Of a DNA stretch of 64,000 nt, positions 40,003 to 51,160 are shown one piece after another. The stretch is from assembly GCA_947846985.1 (NCBI GenBank), contig CANTUZ010000002.1, forward strand, positions 55,260,885 through 55,324,884. The letters run 5' to 3'. The notes under the pieces were generated by a model. That model ran no database searches and had not been told where the DNA came from. It worked only from the letters and a program-made list of their open reading frames with translations. The translations under genes and the position numbers were made by a program. Numbering within the stretch: the stretch's first letter is position 1; the number at the start of each line of letters is the position of its first letter. The stretch comes from Fratercula arctica. Its lineage: Eukaryota > Chordata > Aves > Charadriiformes > Alcidae.

Positions 40003-40097
40003 CATAGAGTACTGAGGTACAATGCCATTGGCATCCCCATGGTAAATGTACACTGCTCCTATGTAGTTATCCTCCTTAGGCGCTCCAATAGCAACAT
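40003..40097 (-). CDS. ITGA9: ITGA9 exon (inferred exon 11): FG-GAP blade VAIGAPKEDNYIGA
   Basis: Seen: acceptor TGTTTTACAG precedes 95 nt. Two bases complete the Asp that closes the calcium motif of the previous exon; then VAIGAPKEDNYIGAVYIY and HGDANGIVPQYSM follow, ending at donor ATG|GTAGGT. It enters in phase 1 and leaves in phase 0. Known: VAIGAPKED is the GAP loop of the blade, and VYIYHGDA is its last strand. Length (31 full codons) equals the remembered human segment, which has DDFAG where this copy has DNYIG. No stop codon or frame break is seen. Confidence 0.96.
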
Positions 40098-41566
40098 CTG
40101 TAAAACAGTACAGATTACAAACATTTCACAATCCATTCCATTAATCCAACTTTTTCCCAATTTTAGAAGCCAGCTATCCATAGGAAACTAGCTCCCCATG
40201 ACGAAGATGATCAGCAGCTCATGTGAACCTGGAGAGAAGGAACTTGTTTGATTTAGTAAAGAGCTCATGTTAAGATAAACTTAAAAGAATATACAAACAT
40301 ATATGAATTTGTACATGCATGTGGCTATGTTGTGCCTAATTAGAAACACATGCTTGTTATGAAAATGTGTGTTTATTAACCAGCAGCCACGCTCAAAAAG
40401 TTAATTTAGAATTCTTTCATATAAAAATCTCCAATCCAGGGGAACATCAGCTTTGTGAACCAAGACAGCATTGGCAAAACTTCTATTGTAGCACTACATT
40501 AAGTTTCCTTGAAAATCCAAGGCTCCAAAATGAGGCTGGGTATATTAAATGAATAGGCAGGAAGAAAAAAAGGCTGCTGAGGGTACACTTTCAAATTACA
40601 TTTGATCCAGTTTAACTGCAAACTCCTGCAGAAAGAGTGATCCCACCTCCCATTCTCCTCTCCTAGTTGGATCTAGTGACAACACAGCTGCTAAAATTAA
40701 ACTCTTCCCGATGGCTTCATATCCATGGACTGATGCAACTCACTCTGCAGTCTCACCATCACCACAACTGGCCCACAAGCAGCAGCAAGAACACACAAAT
40801 GCATGTCCAGGTGCAGAGGAAGAGCATGTCCACCTTTGGGCAACCTGCAATGAGGCTGGGTTAGGCTTAATGGGATACTGTGCCCCAAGTGGACTGGAAG
40901 AAATAAATCCAGGTGCGCACAGAGTAAATCAGCCTTTGTTTAGAAGTCCTTAATCTGCACTGCCAGAAATCAGGGCAGAAAAGGTGCCAGCAACAACACT
41001 TTGCTCTCACCTACTGCTATCACAGCACGGGGCCTCACACTGAGTAGTCTGCAAAAGGAGCAGGGGTAGAATAAAGCAAAGGAGAGAAATTATTAATGGA
41101 GTACATGCTATCAGGAGTGAGAAGCTACTTCTTCATTACATTTCATGATAAGAAATGTGATGATGGCAACAAAACTGGAAAGGCTTGAAGACATAAGGAA
41201 ATGGGAAAGAAGAAAGAAGTCAGACATAGGTTTCTGTTTTGTTTGGGGCATGGGTATCTAAAGCTTTTTATAAACCATACAGGGAAGAAGAAAATGCAAC
41301 AGCATGGAAAGCAAAGCAATGTTAATGAGATTGGGGTGTGAGTTGCATGAACGGGGACTAAACCCACACCAAGGACAATCAGCTACAAAAGGCTTTAGCA
41401 GACAAATCCAATGCAAGCACATTTATCCTTAGCGCAAGCCCAGGTGCTGGTCAGGTCCAGAGGAACAATGGATGCCACGCAGCACCCAGTGATGCGAGGA
41501 GACTGGCAGTGCCGCCAGCCCCGCTGGTATTTCCAGGCAAATGGCCCAGGAAGAAATCACACCAAC
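40098..41566 (-). other. ITGA9: ITGA9 intron (1.5 kb) between inferred exons 10 and 11
   Basis: Begins with the weak donor GTTGGT and ends TTTTACAG on the minus strand; phase 1, splitting an Asp of the second calcium motif. No repeat or gene was recognised in it. Confidence 0.88.
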
Positions 41567-41672
41567 CTGGGAAGCCATCATCATCGATGTCGCCAAGGGC
41601 GGCCATGCTCTCCCCGAAGTGTGCATTGTAGGCGCCATCACCATCCAGGACGAGCTGCTCTTCCAGTACTCC
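41567..41672 (-). CDS. ITGA9: ITGA9 exon (inferred exon 10): blade with second calcium motif (DIDDDGFP-D)
   Basis: Seen: acceptor CTACTTGCTAG precedes 106 nt that read GVLEEQLVLDGDGAYNAHFG, then ESMAALGDIDDDGFP. The exon enters in phase 0 and leaves in phase 1. The donor is CCAG|GTTGGT, a weak match to consensus. The second calcium motif D-I-D-D-D-G-F-P-D is interrupted after Pro; its last Asp is split G|AT with the next exon. Known: YNAHFGES is the FG start of this blade and is diagnostic of alpha-9 (alpha-4 has YAARFGES). Human has SLDDLDNDGFP where this copy has ALGDIDDDGFP; the metal-ligand positions are kept. The local sequence is more GC-rich than the surrounding introns, and long antisense open frames over it (such as 41411-41683 on the plus strand) are shadows. 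Confidence 0.95.
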
Positions 41673-43843
41673 CTAGCAAGTAGGAAATTAAACAGGGTCA
41701 GGGGTCTGGTGCGAGTCCTGGATGACGTGAACCCTCCCCGTGGGAGCTGCCCATGCACTGTGGGAAGCAGCTGGGGCAGGGCTGCATTCTGACTCCTGCC
41801 CTCAATGCACACAGATCACCTGGGCACTAAAAACCTATTTTATTTATTATTAATTGTCTTACATCTTCTGTCTTTCAGTTTTAAGACTAAAAGAGGGAAA
41901 AAACGGAGCATATGAGTGATATAACTAAAATGATAAATTAACTAAATGATAACTCAGTGGTGTAACCAAATGCAGTCACAGGGCTTGGTGAGCTCATGAA
42001 GGTTTCCAGATGCCTAAAATGTAACAGCCCAGGGCTTGCTCTACTGGCAGATTACATCTGAGGAGCGAAATCCTCAGTCCAGGCTTACTCAGCTAAACCC
42101 CATCGAGTTAAGGAGAACTCTCCCCTAAGCATAGAACATTTGGGCAATTGGATTTGAAAACTTTTTAAGTATTGGACAGCAGGATTAAAGCAAAGTACCC
42201 AAAAAGCCTTCTGAAATGAAGAATAAGGAAAGGGACTTAATGCAATAAAGAGACAGAGGAGTGTTCAGAATAAAGTAGCTTTGTACTCCTATGCCATGAG
42301 AAGCCTTATATGGATCTGGTATTTCTTGCCCACCCACTTTCTGGTCAGATACATAAGCTTTAGTTTCTTGCAGTCTTCCCTCAAGGGGAAAGGAACATTT
42401 CCACAAGAAAACAAAATTTAGTTACGCAATCCAACTCTGTACCCACCTCAAGGGTTGTTTGGTTTTGTTTTTGCTTCCTTTGTGAATGAGAGTAAACTGC
42501 TCTCTGGAACATGTAATAAAATCTTTTTCTCGGCTGCGGGGAGTTGCTGACTTGAAGAAAATCCCACATAATGAAATCGAAACACAACAAAGAGGAGACA
42601 GGCAGGCCTGTATGTGCGAGTCATTTCTTTGCAGTCCTCACAGGGAAGGGCAAAATATAAGCGTGTTAAATCTAGCATCACTATGTATGCTTGTATTATA
42701 ACGCAGTCTTCTTTCACCCGCTGCAACAACCTCTTAGGCAATGGTGCTTGCAGAATGAAACACAGTTTAAAAACTCTAAACCCCATGATAAAACCCACAA
42801 TCCTGCGAGCCACTGCTCCTGCAAGTAATTGTTGCTGTAGGAGTATAAGAAACTCCTACTAGCTTCTTGACTGTTTTATAAAAGATAAAAATTAACTCAT
42901 GCATGCTCTCACTGCGAGCAGGACATGTTGCCTATTATCTGCTTGGCTTTCTGGACCCTGGCCTGAGGACGCAGCAGCAACACTGCAATATAAGAAGTGG
43001 GACAGCCTGTGGATCAGACTGGAAAAGTAAAGCTCATTTAAAGGAGGAGTGATAACAGAAAATAAAATTACACCAAAGGCAATTCTGAACTCTCCCAAAT
43101 GCTGCCCATAGGACTTGTGGTGAATGTTAAATCTAACATAAACAAACTCCATTCACAAAATACTGATGAAGCAAACCAATTTCATTTTAGTCCATAATAA
43201 CTCCTCCTTTGAGACATTAGGTTTGGGACCCAAATATTAAATATTTAATAATACATAAAAAGCCATTGTTTTGCTATAAATACAACATAAGAATGATTTT
43301 GTTTTGCTGATGCAAGAAACTTCAGCCTTTTCCAACACTGTTGTCGGGTCATGTGAAATCCAGCAGTGCCAGCTGATAAGAACTTCCCCTAAAGTCTATA
43401 TACAGGGCATAATGTAAAGATAATGTGAATTCAAGCTCCAGTTTCTCTTCACAAGGTCTCCTAAATCCCCAGACATTTGTCTCTAATTTGTGTTCTAGTG
43501 ACCACCCAAAACACAAAGGAAACTCAGTCAAAGCTGCTGACTCTTACTTGGTTTTGGCACCACATCCATGTAAAGCCACAAGTACCACCAAGTTTCAACA
43601 TAAAACCAGAAACTTTCCCAGACCTCCTCGAAAGATTCACAGCTCTGTGACAAATGTGGGCTGGTGTCTGGGAAATCATGATACCAGATGAGCTTTCCAT
43701 GTCTTTATGCTCTGCTAGAGACATCCAAAGCCCCACTATTTGAGAAACAGAGTTTCACCATGCAGTGCTGGAAGGACATTAGCGTTACCCTGCTCGGACC
43801 CACACCCTCATCCCTTATCAAGTCATCTCCTGTACATACTCAC
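41673..43843 (-). other. ITGA9: ITGA9 intron (2.2 kb) between inferred exons 9 and 10
   Basis: Begins GTGAGT and ends TTGCTAG on the minus strand; phase 0. Open frames here, such as 42448-42813 on the minus strand, have no recognisable domain and are not bounded by convincing splice sites in the right phase. Confidence 0.88.
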
Positions 43844-43981
43844 GTTTCCTCTGTTGATATAGACTGTGACTTGACCCTCATCTCTGATCTCAGAAAACAT
43901 AGGTGCTCCGACCAGCAGGTCTGACAACCCGTCAGAGTTCAGATCAACTGCACATAAGGAGGAGCCAAAGTAAGAGCCCAT
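43844..43981 (-). CDS. ITGA9: ITGA9 exon (inferred exon 9): first calcium-binding FG-GAP blade (DLNSDGLSD)
   Basis: Seen: acceptor GGTTACAG precedes 138 nt (46 codons, phase 0 to phase 0). The exon opens MGSYFGSSLCAVDLNSDG, contains LLVGAPMFSEIRDEGQVT, and ends VYINRGN at donor AAC|GTGAGT. It carries the first complete calcium motif in the window, D-L-N-S-D-G-L-S-D, followed by the FG-GAP string LLVGAP. Known: integrin alpha propellers bind Ca2+ through D-x-[DN]-x-D-G-x-x-D loops on the lower face of the C-terminal blades. In alpha-9 these lie in blades 5 to 7, close to where the propeller meets the thigh. All ligating positions are intact. The exon is almost identical to remembered human alpha-9. 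Confidence 0.97.
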
Positions 43982-46900
43982 CTGTAACCAAGCCGAGTCA
44001 CAACAAAGCATTCAGTATCTGCCCACACACAGGAGGAAGTCATTTAGGCGTTTGTGGTTTTTTTGTTTTTAATTTCAAATAATGACTTGCTGCTTTATCA
44101 CTCACAAGCATTCCTACAGAGAAAGCTTAGGGGCTAATTCTGGCAGGAATTAAACATTTTACTGTAACAGTGCATCAGCTTGGATGTTTTACCAACACAA
44201 TAAAATTTATACCCTGGGACACGCTTAAGTGAGACACTTAAAGAGTTTTCTTAGACTTGCTTTCACTTGTCACATGCTTAAAGCCAGGAAAGGATGAAAT
44301 AAGTTTCCCAAACCAAGACCTGGACAGTGATTATTCATGCCCAGTGTCAGACTCCCTAAAGAGACATGAATTTGGCTACCTCAGATCTTCTAGAGATACC
44401 TTAAAGAAATAAAGAAAAGAAAAAAGAAAAATAGGCATGGGGTAGGGTATCCATGAAAAGAGGCACCTAAAATTACCTCTTGATTGTGGACTGTGTTCCC
44501 CTGCTCTATTTGTATCTATCTGTATCAGTCACCTTCATATAGCAGTACTGGTTGTGGGTTTTGATTATAGTCTTTCCTTTCATGTACATGCAGGTGAGTT
44601 GACACAGGAAGATGACTTTCAATAAAAGCTTTTCAGTTGATAAACAAAAAACCTCAGTCACTTTCTATCCCCCGTTATTACTGCTTGATAAAACTTAATT
44701 GCTTTAATTAAAAAAAAAAAAAATTAAATTATATAATTTTTGATAGGGGTTAACATTAAATGCTAACAATCTCCCAACTGGCATCCACATTACGAATTTC
44801 AAAACACATTTAAACACAAGGAGGAAACCAGAAACAAGAATGGTATTCCACGCTTATTTCATCCACTTCTGCTGAGGTACCACAAGGCATACTCTTTGAG
44901 ATCTACTACAAACCATAGTCTCAAAATTAAAAGCAACCTCCAAAGGAAAAATTAAAAGATACCACTTTGTATTTGAAATTGAGTGCTGTTTACCTAGTAG
45001 GAAAAATTGAGGTCACAGAAATAGTTATTTAGGTTAAAAATAAAGAATCACACTTCTTGCATGCTTTTACATTCCTCCTTGCAGATCTCTGACCCACAGC
45101 CTTCCACGCCTGATAAGCTGAGATGCACGAGCCAGAGCTACTGAGCATGCCAGGAGGTGGGCAGCAGCAACTCAATTCCATGCAGTCTGTAAGATTTAAA
45201 AGTTGCTAAATATATATAGTGGGGTGAGGTAAGGATAGAGTTTCAGTTTGTAATTCAGATTTTTGTGTTTGTGTGGGTTTAAGGTCAGACCTCAGACATC
45301 ATTTGATTCCAGTTATTTTGTAGCTTAAGTTCCCTTGTGGATATTTTATTTGTTTATTTTTTTTTAATCCACCAAGGTTTTAAAACAAATTTCTCATGGG
45401 TAAGGAGCGAAAGTTATGAAAAGCATTTCACTATGTATTCAGGCAGCTTTCAGGGAAAGGCTATTATTTACTTAACTGCAACATGGTACGTCTGCAGCGT
45501 GGGTGAGTTCACAGTGCTGTGAGAACCTGAAGTTTGTGCACTTAACATTTGTAACAAGGCACTGCATTTTCTTTTTTCTTGTCTGCATTTGATTTCCTAA
45601 TTCAGCCTCCATCAATAAAAAAGGGAAGGAAGAAACTGGCCTGCTTTTAACGTCTGTCTAACAAGAATGTCAGAGCAATGAACTTTCACACCACTGGGAA
45701 GGATGCAGCATTTTGTGAGAACTCATTTCCAGGCAGTGCTCATTGCTGAGAACTTCTGGTTATATTTCAATCACAAAACAAAGTAAGGGTGATTTAGGAC
45801 AGCCTTCTCTTTAAAGTAAAATTCTCATTTGGATTTTAGAGAATTTGTAGAAGACAGATGCTAATGGGGAAGGAGAAGATGACAGCCTAGAAGTACTCGA
45901 AGGATGTAAATACTTGATACGTTAAGTTACACATAAGAATAACACAATTAAACTGGAAAAGGAAAGTTTTTGGCTGAGACCTGGAAACTTCCTGATAGCT
46001 CTGTTTATTAGGCTGAGAAGCAGTTCTCCAGGAGCACATCCTTAGGGACATTTAAAAGTCAACAGGGAAAGAAATTAACAGGAAGCAATCAAACACAGGA
46101 GATGGCCTAGATGAACTGGGAGGTCTTTTCCTTTCAAGATGTCTGCAATTCTGCTAGTGCAGAGAAAGACAAATTTTGGAGAAACCCTAAAATAGAAGTC
46201 ACACCATCCACCTACACATCCTTCCAGTTTTCCCCTATTCCAGGCTTTTTTTTTAAAGACTGCAACTGTCTTTTGTTGGGAAAAAAATAACAAAACATGC
46301 TAACACTCCCAACTTGATGATACAGTCAAACACTTTAGATCCTTCTGAGGGTGGCAGTCTTCCTAGAGCCAGACGCCACCAGTAACCTTTTTCTTCTGTA
46401 TTTCCTCTCCTTTCAGGAGAGCACAGGCAACTCCAGGTAAGGGGTATCATTTCTTCACTGCATTATTCCTGAATAAGACATCTTTTTGTTGTTACCTATA
46501 GTTAGATATACCATCCACTTAATTTCCCCTGCAACACATCTCCAGCAAGCCCCCAGTGAAGAATACAAGCTGTTCCCCATTCAGACACAACTCCACACAG
46601 GGGGAGATGGATCTCACTGGCATTCACTAAATGTTGGGGAGGGGGTTGCATGGTTCAGCTCTAAGACACCAGTCCTAAGATAAAAATGCAGGGCTGACTC
46701 ATGGTGGGAAGGGGGAAACCATCACCTCTTGAGGCAATGAAGCTGCTCCTCCACCAAACAGCGTAACTCTAATATACCCCTTGTCACAGCACGACAGAAA
46801 AACAGACTGTGGCTTTCTGTATTAAACTAAGCTCCAGGCTACCCACATCTCCCAGTAACATCTACTAAGAGGAAATCTCTGTGTCTAGGCTCACCTGGCA

Positions 46901-47216
46901 CCCCACGTCCCACATCTCAGAAAGCCCTGCTATAGTTGCATAAGACTAAAAAGAACCACTAGTACAATTTTCAGCAAGACCTTTAATTTCAGTTACACGG
47001 GCATTGAGCAGATATTGCAGTCATGACTGCTACAGGAGAAAGGGCATACAGCTTGTCTGTACAATAGGTTTAGCTTTTCTGGGAGGACAAGAAGAAACAG
47101 AATTTGCTTGACAAGTCATGAAGCAATGGAATGAAAATGATGCTCTGAGATTACCCTGCCATTATTTCCGCCTTCTCCACCCCTTAAAAAGAAAACACAC
47201 CTACATAAAAGCTCAC
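43982..47216 (-). other. ITGA9: ITGA9 intron (3.2 kb) between inferred exons 8 and 9
   Basis: Begins GTGAGC and ends TTACAG on the minus strand; phase 0. AT-rich, with short A runs near 44410-44430 and 44709-44722. No other coding segment was recognised. Confidence 0.88.
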
Positions 47217-47285
47217 CTTTTTTCCTGAAGCCTGAAAAATCTTTATTAGAGAGCCTGATCGCCTGTCTGTTCTGAAAATATAAAC
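47217..47285 (-). CDS. ITGA9: ITGA9 exon (inferred exon 8): VYIFRTDRRSGSLIKIFQASGKK
   Basis: Seen: a strong pyrimidine tract (TTTTTTCACTTTTCAG) precedes 69 nt, exactly 23 codons in phase 0 at both ends. It starts VYIFRTDRRSGSL and ends IFQASGKK at donor G|GTGAGC. Known: this is the strand following the GAP loop, and it leads to the next blade. Human alpha-9 has the same length, with Ala instead of Thr before DRR and Thr instead of Ser before LIK. Because the exon is a multiple of three with phase 0 at both ends, skipping it would keep the frame but would delete a propeller strand. There is no sign in the DNA that it is skipped. Confidence 0.96.
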
Positions 47286-49886
47286 CTGAAAAGTGAAAAA
47301 AGAAAAAAGTTAACCAATAATAACTATGAAGCACATAATGGTACAGCATTTGTGCTTTCTAAATAATATCTAAATCATGATCATGGCCATGGCTATTGCT
47401 AAGATCCAATTTCATGATCACTTTATTGATCAGTCTTCTTTTAAAAGACAGAACATACGGTTCCCCTTTTCCTGATGAATCACAGGCTTCACATGAGAAA
47501 TGCTTGAATGGTATCTTGTCACCTACATATTTGCTGTGCATGTGTGTATGTGCACATGTAAGTATTAGCTTTTAGCATCTAGTAAAGGAACTTTCCAACT
47601 CTCAAACAAGTGGCATCTGGAGTAGGGCAAAAGGCTGCGAAGGCATAACTCTGCTCCCCTTCCCTTATACAGCCTTTCCTTCTCAAGGACACATGCCTGC
47701 ACGTACTGCACTGCAAACTTCACAGTGCTTTAGCAAAGGTCAGAGTAGAAATCCCAATCGGACCACCCAAGGCATTTGTGCTCTTTCTGTCTGAAACAAT
47801 CTGTAAATCAGAAAAGTATTAAAACATAGTCCACTCATTGCTTGTTTCCACAGGAGAAACTGTTTTACGAAGAACTCTCAGGGCTAATAGTATTGATGCC
47901 AGTTCAGTAACAGATCTTACACCAAAATGCAAGAGACATGGCTTGTAGAAGGTGACTTTCTTCGACAGAAAGGCTAGCTCGGTCAGCATTTGAGACTCCT
48001 TCAGCATTTGTTAGGCTCCCTCCTAGCAGGTGTTCACGCAGTTTGCAGGACAGAGGATCCCTTACTTCCAAGGCCATGTGGCGGAGCCAAGCACTTGACA
48101 TAGCTGAATATGTGGCGAGTTATTAATAGGTGGTGAGACAAAGTTCAAAGCTGTTTTCAGCCGAGAACACAGCACAGATTTACTGTGGACAATTGCTCTA
48201 GATATAAAGGACTCCCTAGGTTTTGCAGTGGCATGTTTAGCAGTGAGAGCACATTGCCAGGTGTCACAACTCCAAAACCAGTCTTAACTAATGACACTCT
48301 TGGTGACTTTGGAGAAATGGCTCAGTCTCATTAAGTATCTTGGCTTTACCTTCAGTGAAAAGTGTGTGACAATGCTAATCACTTTCTATCAGGGAAGTGG
48401 AAAGGATTAGCTTATTAGAGAGTGTGGAAAGCACAAAAGGACTGCTCAGCGTAATGTCCTGTACTCAACACTTCTTACCACCCCTTGGACATGCATTCCT
48501 GCTACCCACATCCCATGCCAAGGGAGAATAACAGAAGCTTTTGCAACTAGAGCAGTAGTTTTTAAACTACAGAGCCAGTTGCCTTCTCATAGACCTCATG
48601 TTAGCAGCTGGGTTTTTTACCCCTCCTTGTACAGAAATTAAATCTGTTCCACAGAGAAAACAGGTTGAAAGGAAGGCACATTGAAGCAGCCGTAACAGAG
48701 CACCTGGGATAAGGAAATTATGTCTTTCCCATGCACATGTCCTCTCAGTAGCAACTGCGCTGCTACGATACCCCATATGTCCTACTCACACCAGATCAGG
48801 TATATGTACCAAGTTCGTCCTCCACTTTTATTACAGTTCCCCCACTTGCGCTGCTACCCCCTGGGACGTGGTTACTATCAAAAATAATATGCCTAAACCA
48901 AGGTATAGTGTTCCTGGCAGCGGAGAACAATCACTCCTTATTGTTATGACTTGGCTACAACTCATGTCCCTATAGAGCAAGAGAGCCAGAGGGAGGAAGA
49001 TGGAAGGGGGCTGCAGGACATCTCTGTCAAGCACATGGTGGCAGCAGGTCCTGAAAAGACTAGATTTTGAAGAAAAAGGGACAAAATCAGATCCTTTACA
49101 TCCTTTCCCTCTCTCTCCCCACTCCCACTTCTCCACCTTTGGTTCAGAACTGTTTAAGAGTGCTCACCTTCAACCAGCTCCCCCAATACCAGCCGAGTAC
49201 TCAGCACAGGAACACGAGGCACACCTAACTCACCAGCCATTTCCACCAAGCCATTCACTTGCTTACATCTTTGGGACATTGAACATGTGTATGCCTACAG
49301 GAAAATCTTTTCTTTTTGCTGCTTTTTGTTTTTCTTCTCAAGAGACTATCACCAAGATTTCAAAGTACAGCTGGCAGAAACCCAGATTTCAATGCACTAA
49401 ACAACATAATAAGAAGTTTTGAGACGGACATCAAATCACCTAGTAAATGGCCTCTCATTAGAGATGCTACCCTGAAGTAAATAATAATGAAACACTCAAA
49501 TCTATGAAGAAAACAAGCAGAAGACAAACTCTCTTCTTCAAGTTTTTTCATTTCCAGGCAAGGTTTAAGCGATACCTATATGTTACAAATCCTAAACAAA
49601 AGCAGTGTGAAAGAAATGTTGCCTTTGTCTCGTTAAAATAACTATTGTAAGGATTGGGTGGGAGAGAGAGGAAAGAGAGTGTTGAAGGAAGTGAGGCACC
49701 AGGAGGGACGGGTCGAGAAAATTTGATGACTTCATCAAACTACCTCGTCTCTTCCCTGCTCAGTGCTCCAAAACTATCCTGTAGGCAAAAACCTCTTGGC
49801 TTCTCAGACACGTGGGAATTGCATCAGTATTACTTTTTTTTCCCCTGTTGCATCCGACTACATTATTGTTTGACAAAAAGCCACAC
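47286..49886 (-). other. ITGA9: ITGA9 intron (2.6 kb) between inferred exons 7 and 8
   Basis: Begins with the weak donor GTGTGG and ends TTTTCAG on the minus strand; phase 0. The sense-strand frames at 47819-48101 overlap in two registers without a family I can name. No repeat was recognised. Confidence 0.87.
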
Positions 49887-49972
49887 CTTTCCGATGCCTC
49901 CATCCTGGGGAGCTCCTCCGACAACGTCTGTGGTAGTCCGCTGAGAGAAATGACCTGCTGTCACTGCATATC
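49887..49972 (-). CDS. ITGA9: ITGA9 exon (inferred exon 7): propeller blade with VVGGAPQD
   Basis: Seen: a long pyrimidine tract ending CTGCTCAG precedes 86 nt. The first two bases complete the split Gly; the exon then reads YAVTAGHFSQRTTTDVVG followed by GAPQDGGIGK. It enters in phase 1 and leaves in phase 0. The donor is AAAG|GTGTGG, which matches the vertebrate consensus poorly after the GT. Known: VVGGAP is an FG-GAP motif, and YAVTAGHF and DVVGGAPQD are hallmark alpha-9 strings. Length is 28 full codons, the same as the remembered human segment. The middle (SQRTTTD) differs from human, but no residues are gained or lost. The frame joins cleanly to the next exon, so the weak donor is probably still used. 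Confidence 0.95.
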
Positions 49973-51030
49973 CTGAGCAGGAGATGGGGTCGGGTGGGAG
50001 AGGAGAGAGGAAATAAATAATAAATAAGTAATCATGAAAGGGAAGAACCTGAGAGACAGGTCAGCCAGTTGGATCACACTCATTGGGTTTAACTTCTCCT
50101 CCTGGGTTGCACATTCAACAGCCGCTCTGCTCAGGATGCATGAATATTCTGCACAAAAGCTCACAGCACTGGGAAGTGACAGTACGCCCTCCAGTACAGC
50201 TGAGGAAAGAAAGGTGTGTGTAGAGCTGGGCGAGGGACACACAAAGCAGGTACGGGGAGCAGTTCGGTAACCGCGAGTCCAGAAAGGGATGCGATAAAAC
50301 AGGAACAGGCACGCACAAACAGAGCAAGGAGACCACATTGTCACAGGGAAAGTATCACATCAGAGAGCAACAGTCCTACATTGACGAGACTGAAGTGTCC
50401 TCTTTTGGCTAAAATCACTGCCCAGGAAGGCTTGGAAAATTACGTGCCTTTTTGGTCAGCAGGGGGGAGAGCGGAGGACAGTAGGCAAAGAGGTCAGAGA
50501 AGTTAATGGCTTAAAAAGATTTTTGTTTAGGCAAGAAGAAAAATGGGAGGATAGATCAAAGAAAGAAGGAGTGTATTTCAAAGAAGGAGATCAAAGATTC
50601 AGTCTCATTTGATATATTAAAATGATATATAATAACTAAAGAAGAGTAGAGTGCTTTCCTTCTAAGGCTGTCTTGTATTTGCCTTGCTCTTCTGCTGTAA
50701 ATTATGAGGCTCTTGTCTACATGGTAAACACTATAATTCAGGTCTATCAGTGGCAAAACCTATTTATGTCCTTAAAAATGTATATACACACTCCTAATTC
50801 AGCTATTGCCAAGCAGCATGTTTCAAGTGGTATTTTTATAAAGACTAAAGGTTAAGGGGAAAAAGAGAGGTCAATGCAAGTCTTTAGTCACTACTGACTG
50901 TTTGAAATGCCTTCTAGGTCTCAACAGTTTTAGGATTAGGTGGAAGCCTTTAAATTTTTATAGCATCAAAGCCTTGAAATATGTTGTTGGACAAATCCAT
51001 TCTCACAGTGAGCACCAGAGAGCCACTTAC
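49973..51030 (-). other. ITGA9: ITGA9 intron (1.1 kb) between inferred exons 6 and 7
   Basis: Begins GTAAGT and ends in a long pyrimidine tract and CTCAG on the minus strand; phase 1. A small AAT/AAAT-rich patch lies at about 50011-50032. Nothing else was recognised. Confidence 0.88.
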
Positions 51031-51160
51031 CAAGGTACGTGTACCGCCTGGCTATCACAGCATCATCGTTCAGCTTGTAATATGTGTTGTCAGTGAGATT
51101 CAGTACTTTGACAGTTCCTGTCCAATAATAAGATCCCGGTGCCCCCATGATGACCAGCTC
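51031..51160 (-). CDS. ITGA9: ITGA9 exon (inferred exon 6): propeller blade with GAPGSYYWTG
   Basis: Seen: acceptor CCTGTTACAG, then 130 nt encoding ELVIMGAPGSYYWTGTVKVL, an N-L-T glycosylation sequon (NLTDNTYYK), and ending RRYTYLG at a textbook donor G|GTAAGT. It enters in phase 0 and leaves in phase 1, with the terminal Gly split across the junction. Known: MGAPGS is the FG-GAP type loop of an integrin alpha propeller blade, and the sequon matches one in human alpha-9. The length equals the remembered human segment. The residues around DDAVIARRY are the most divergent part of this exon, consistent with an exposed loop. The intron on the downstream side is only 1.06 kb. Confidence 0.96.

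Noticed and set aside
41411..41812. Open frames on the plus strand and in other minus registers over 41.4-41.8 kb
   Set aside because: They overlap the true ITGA9 exon at 41567-41672, whose frame is fixed by homology and splice phase.
47819..48101. Two overlapping sense-strand frames that might be a decayed transposon
   Set aside because: No diagnostic motif of any transposase or reverse transcriptase could be identified, so no call is made.
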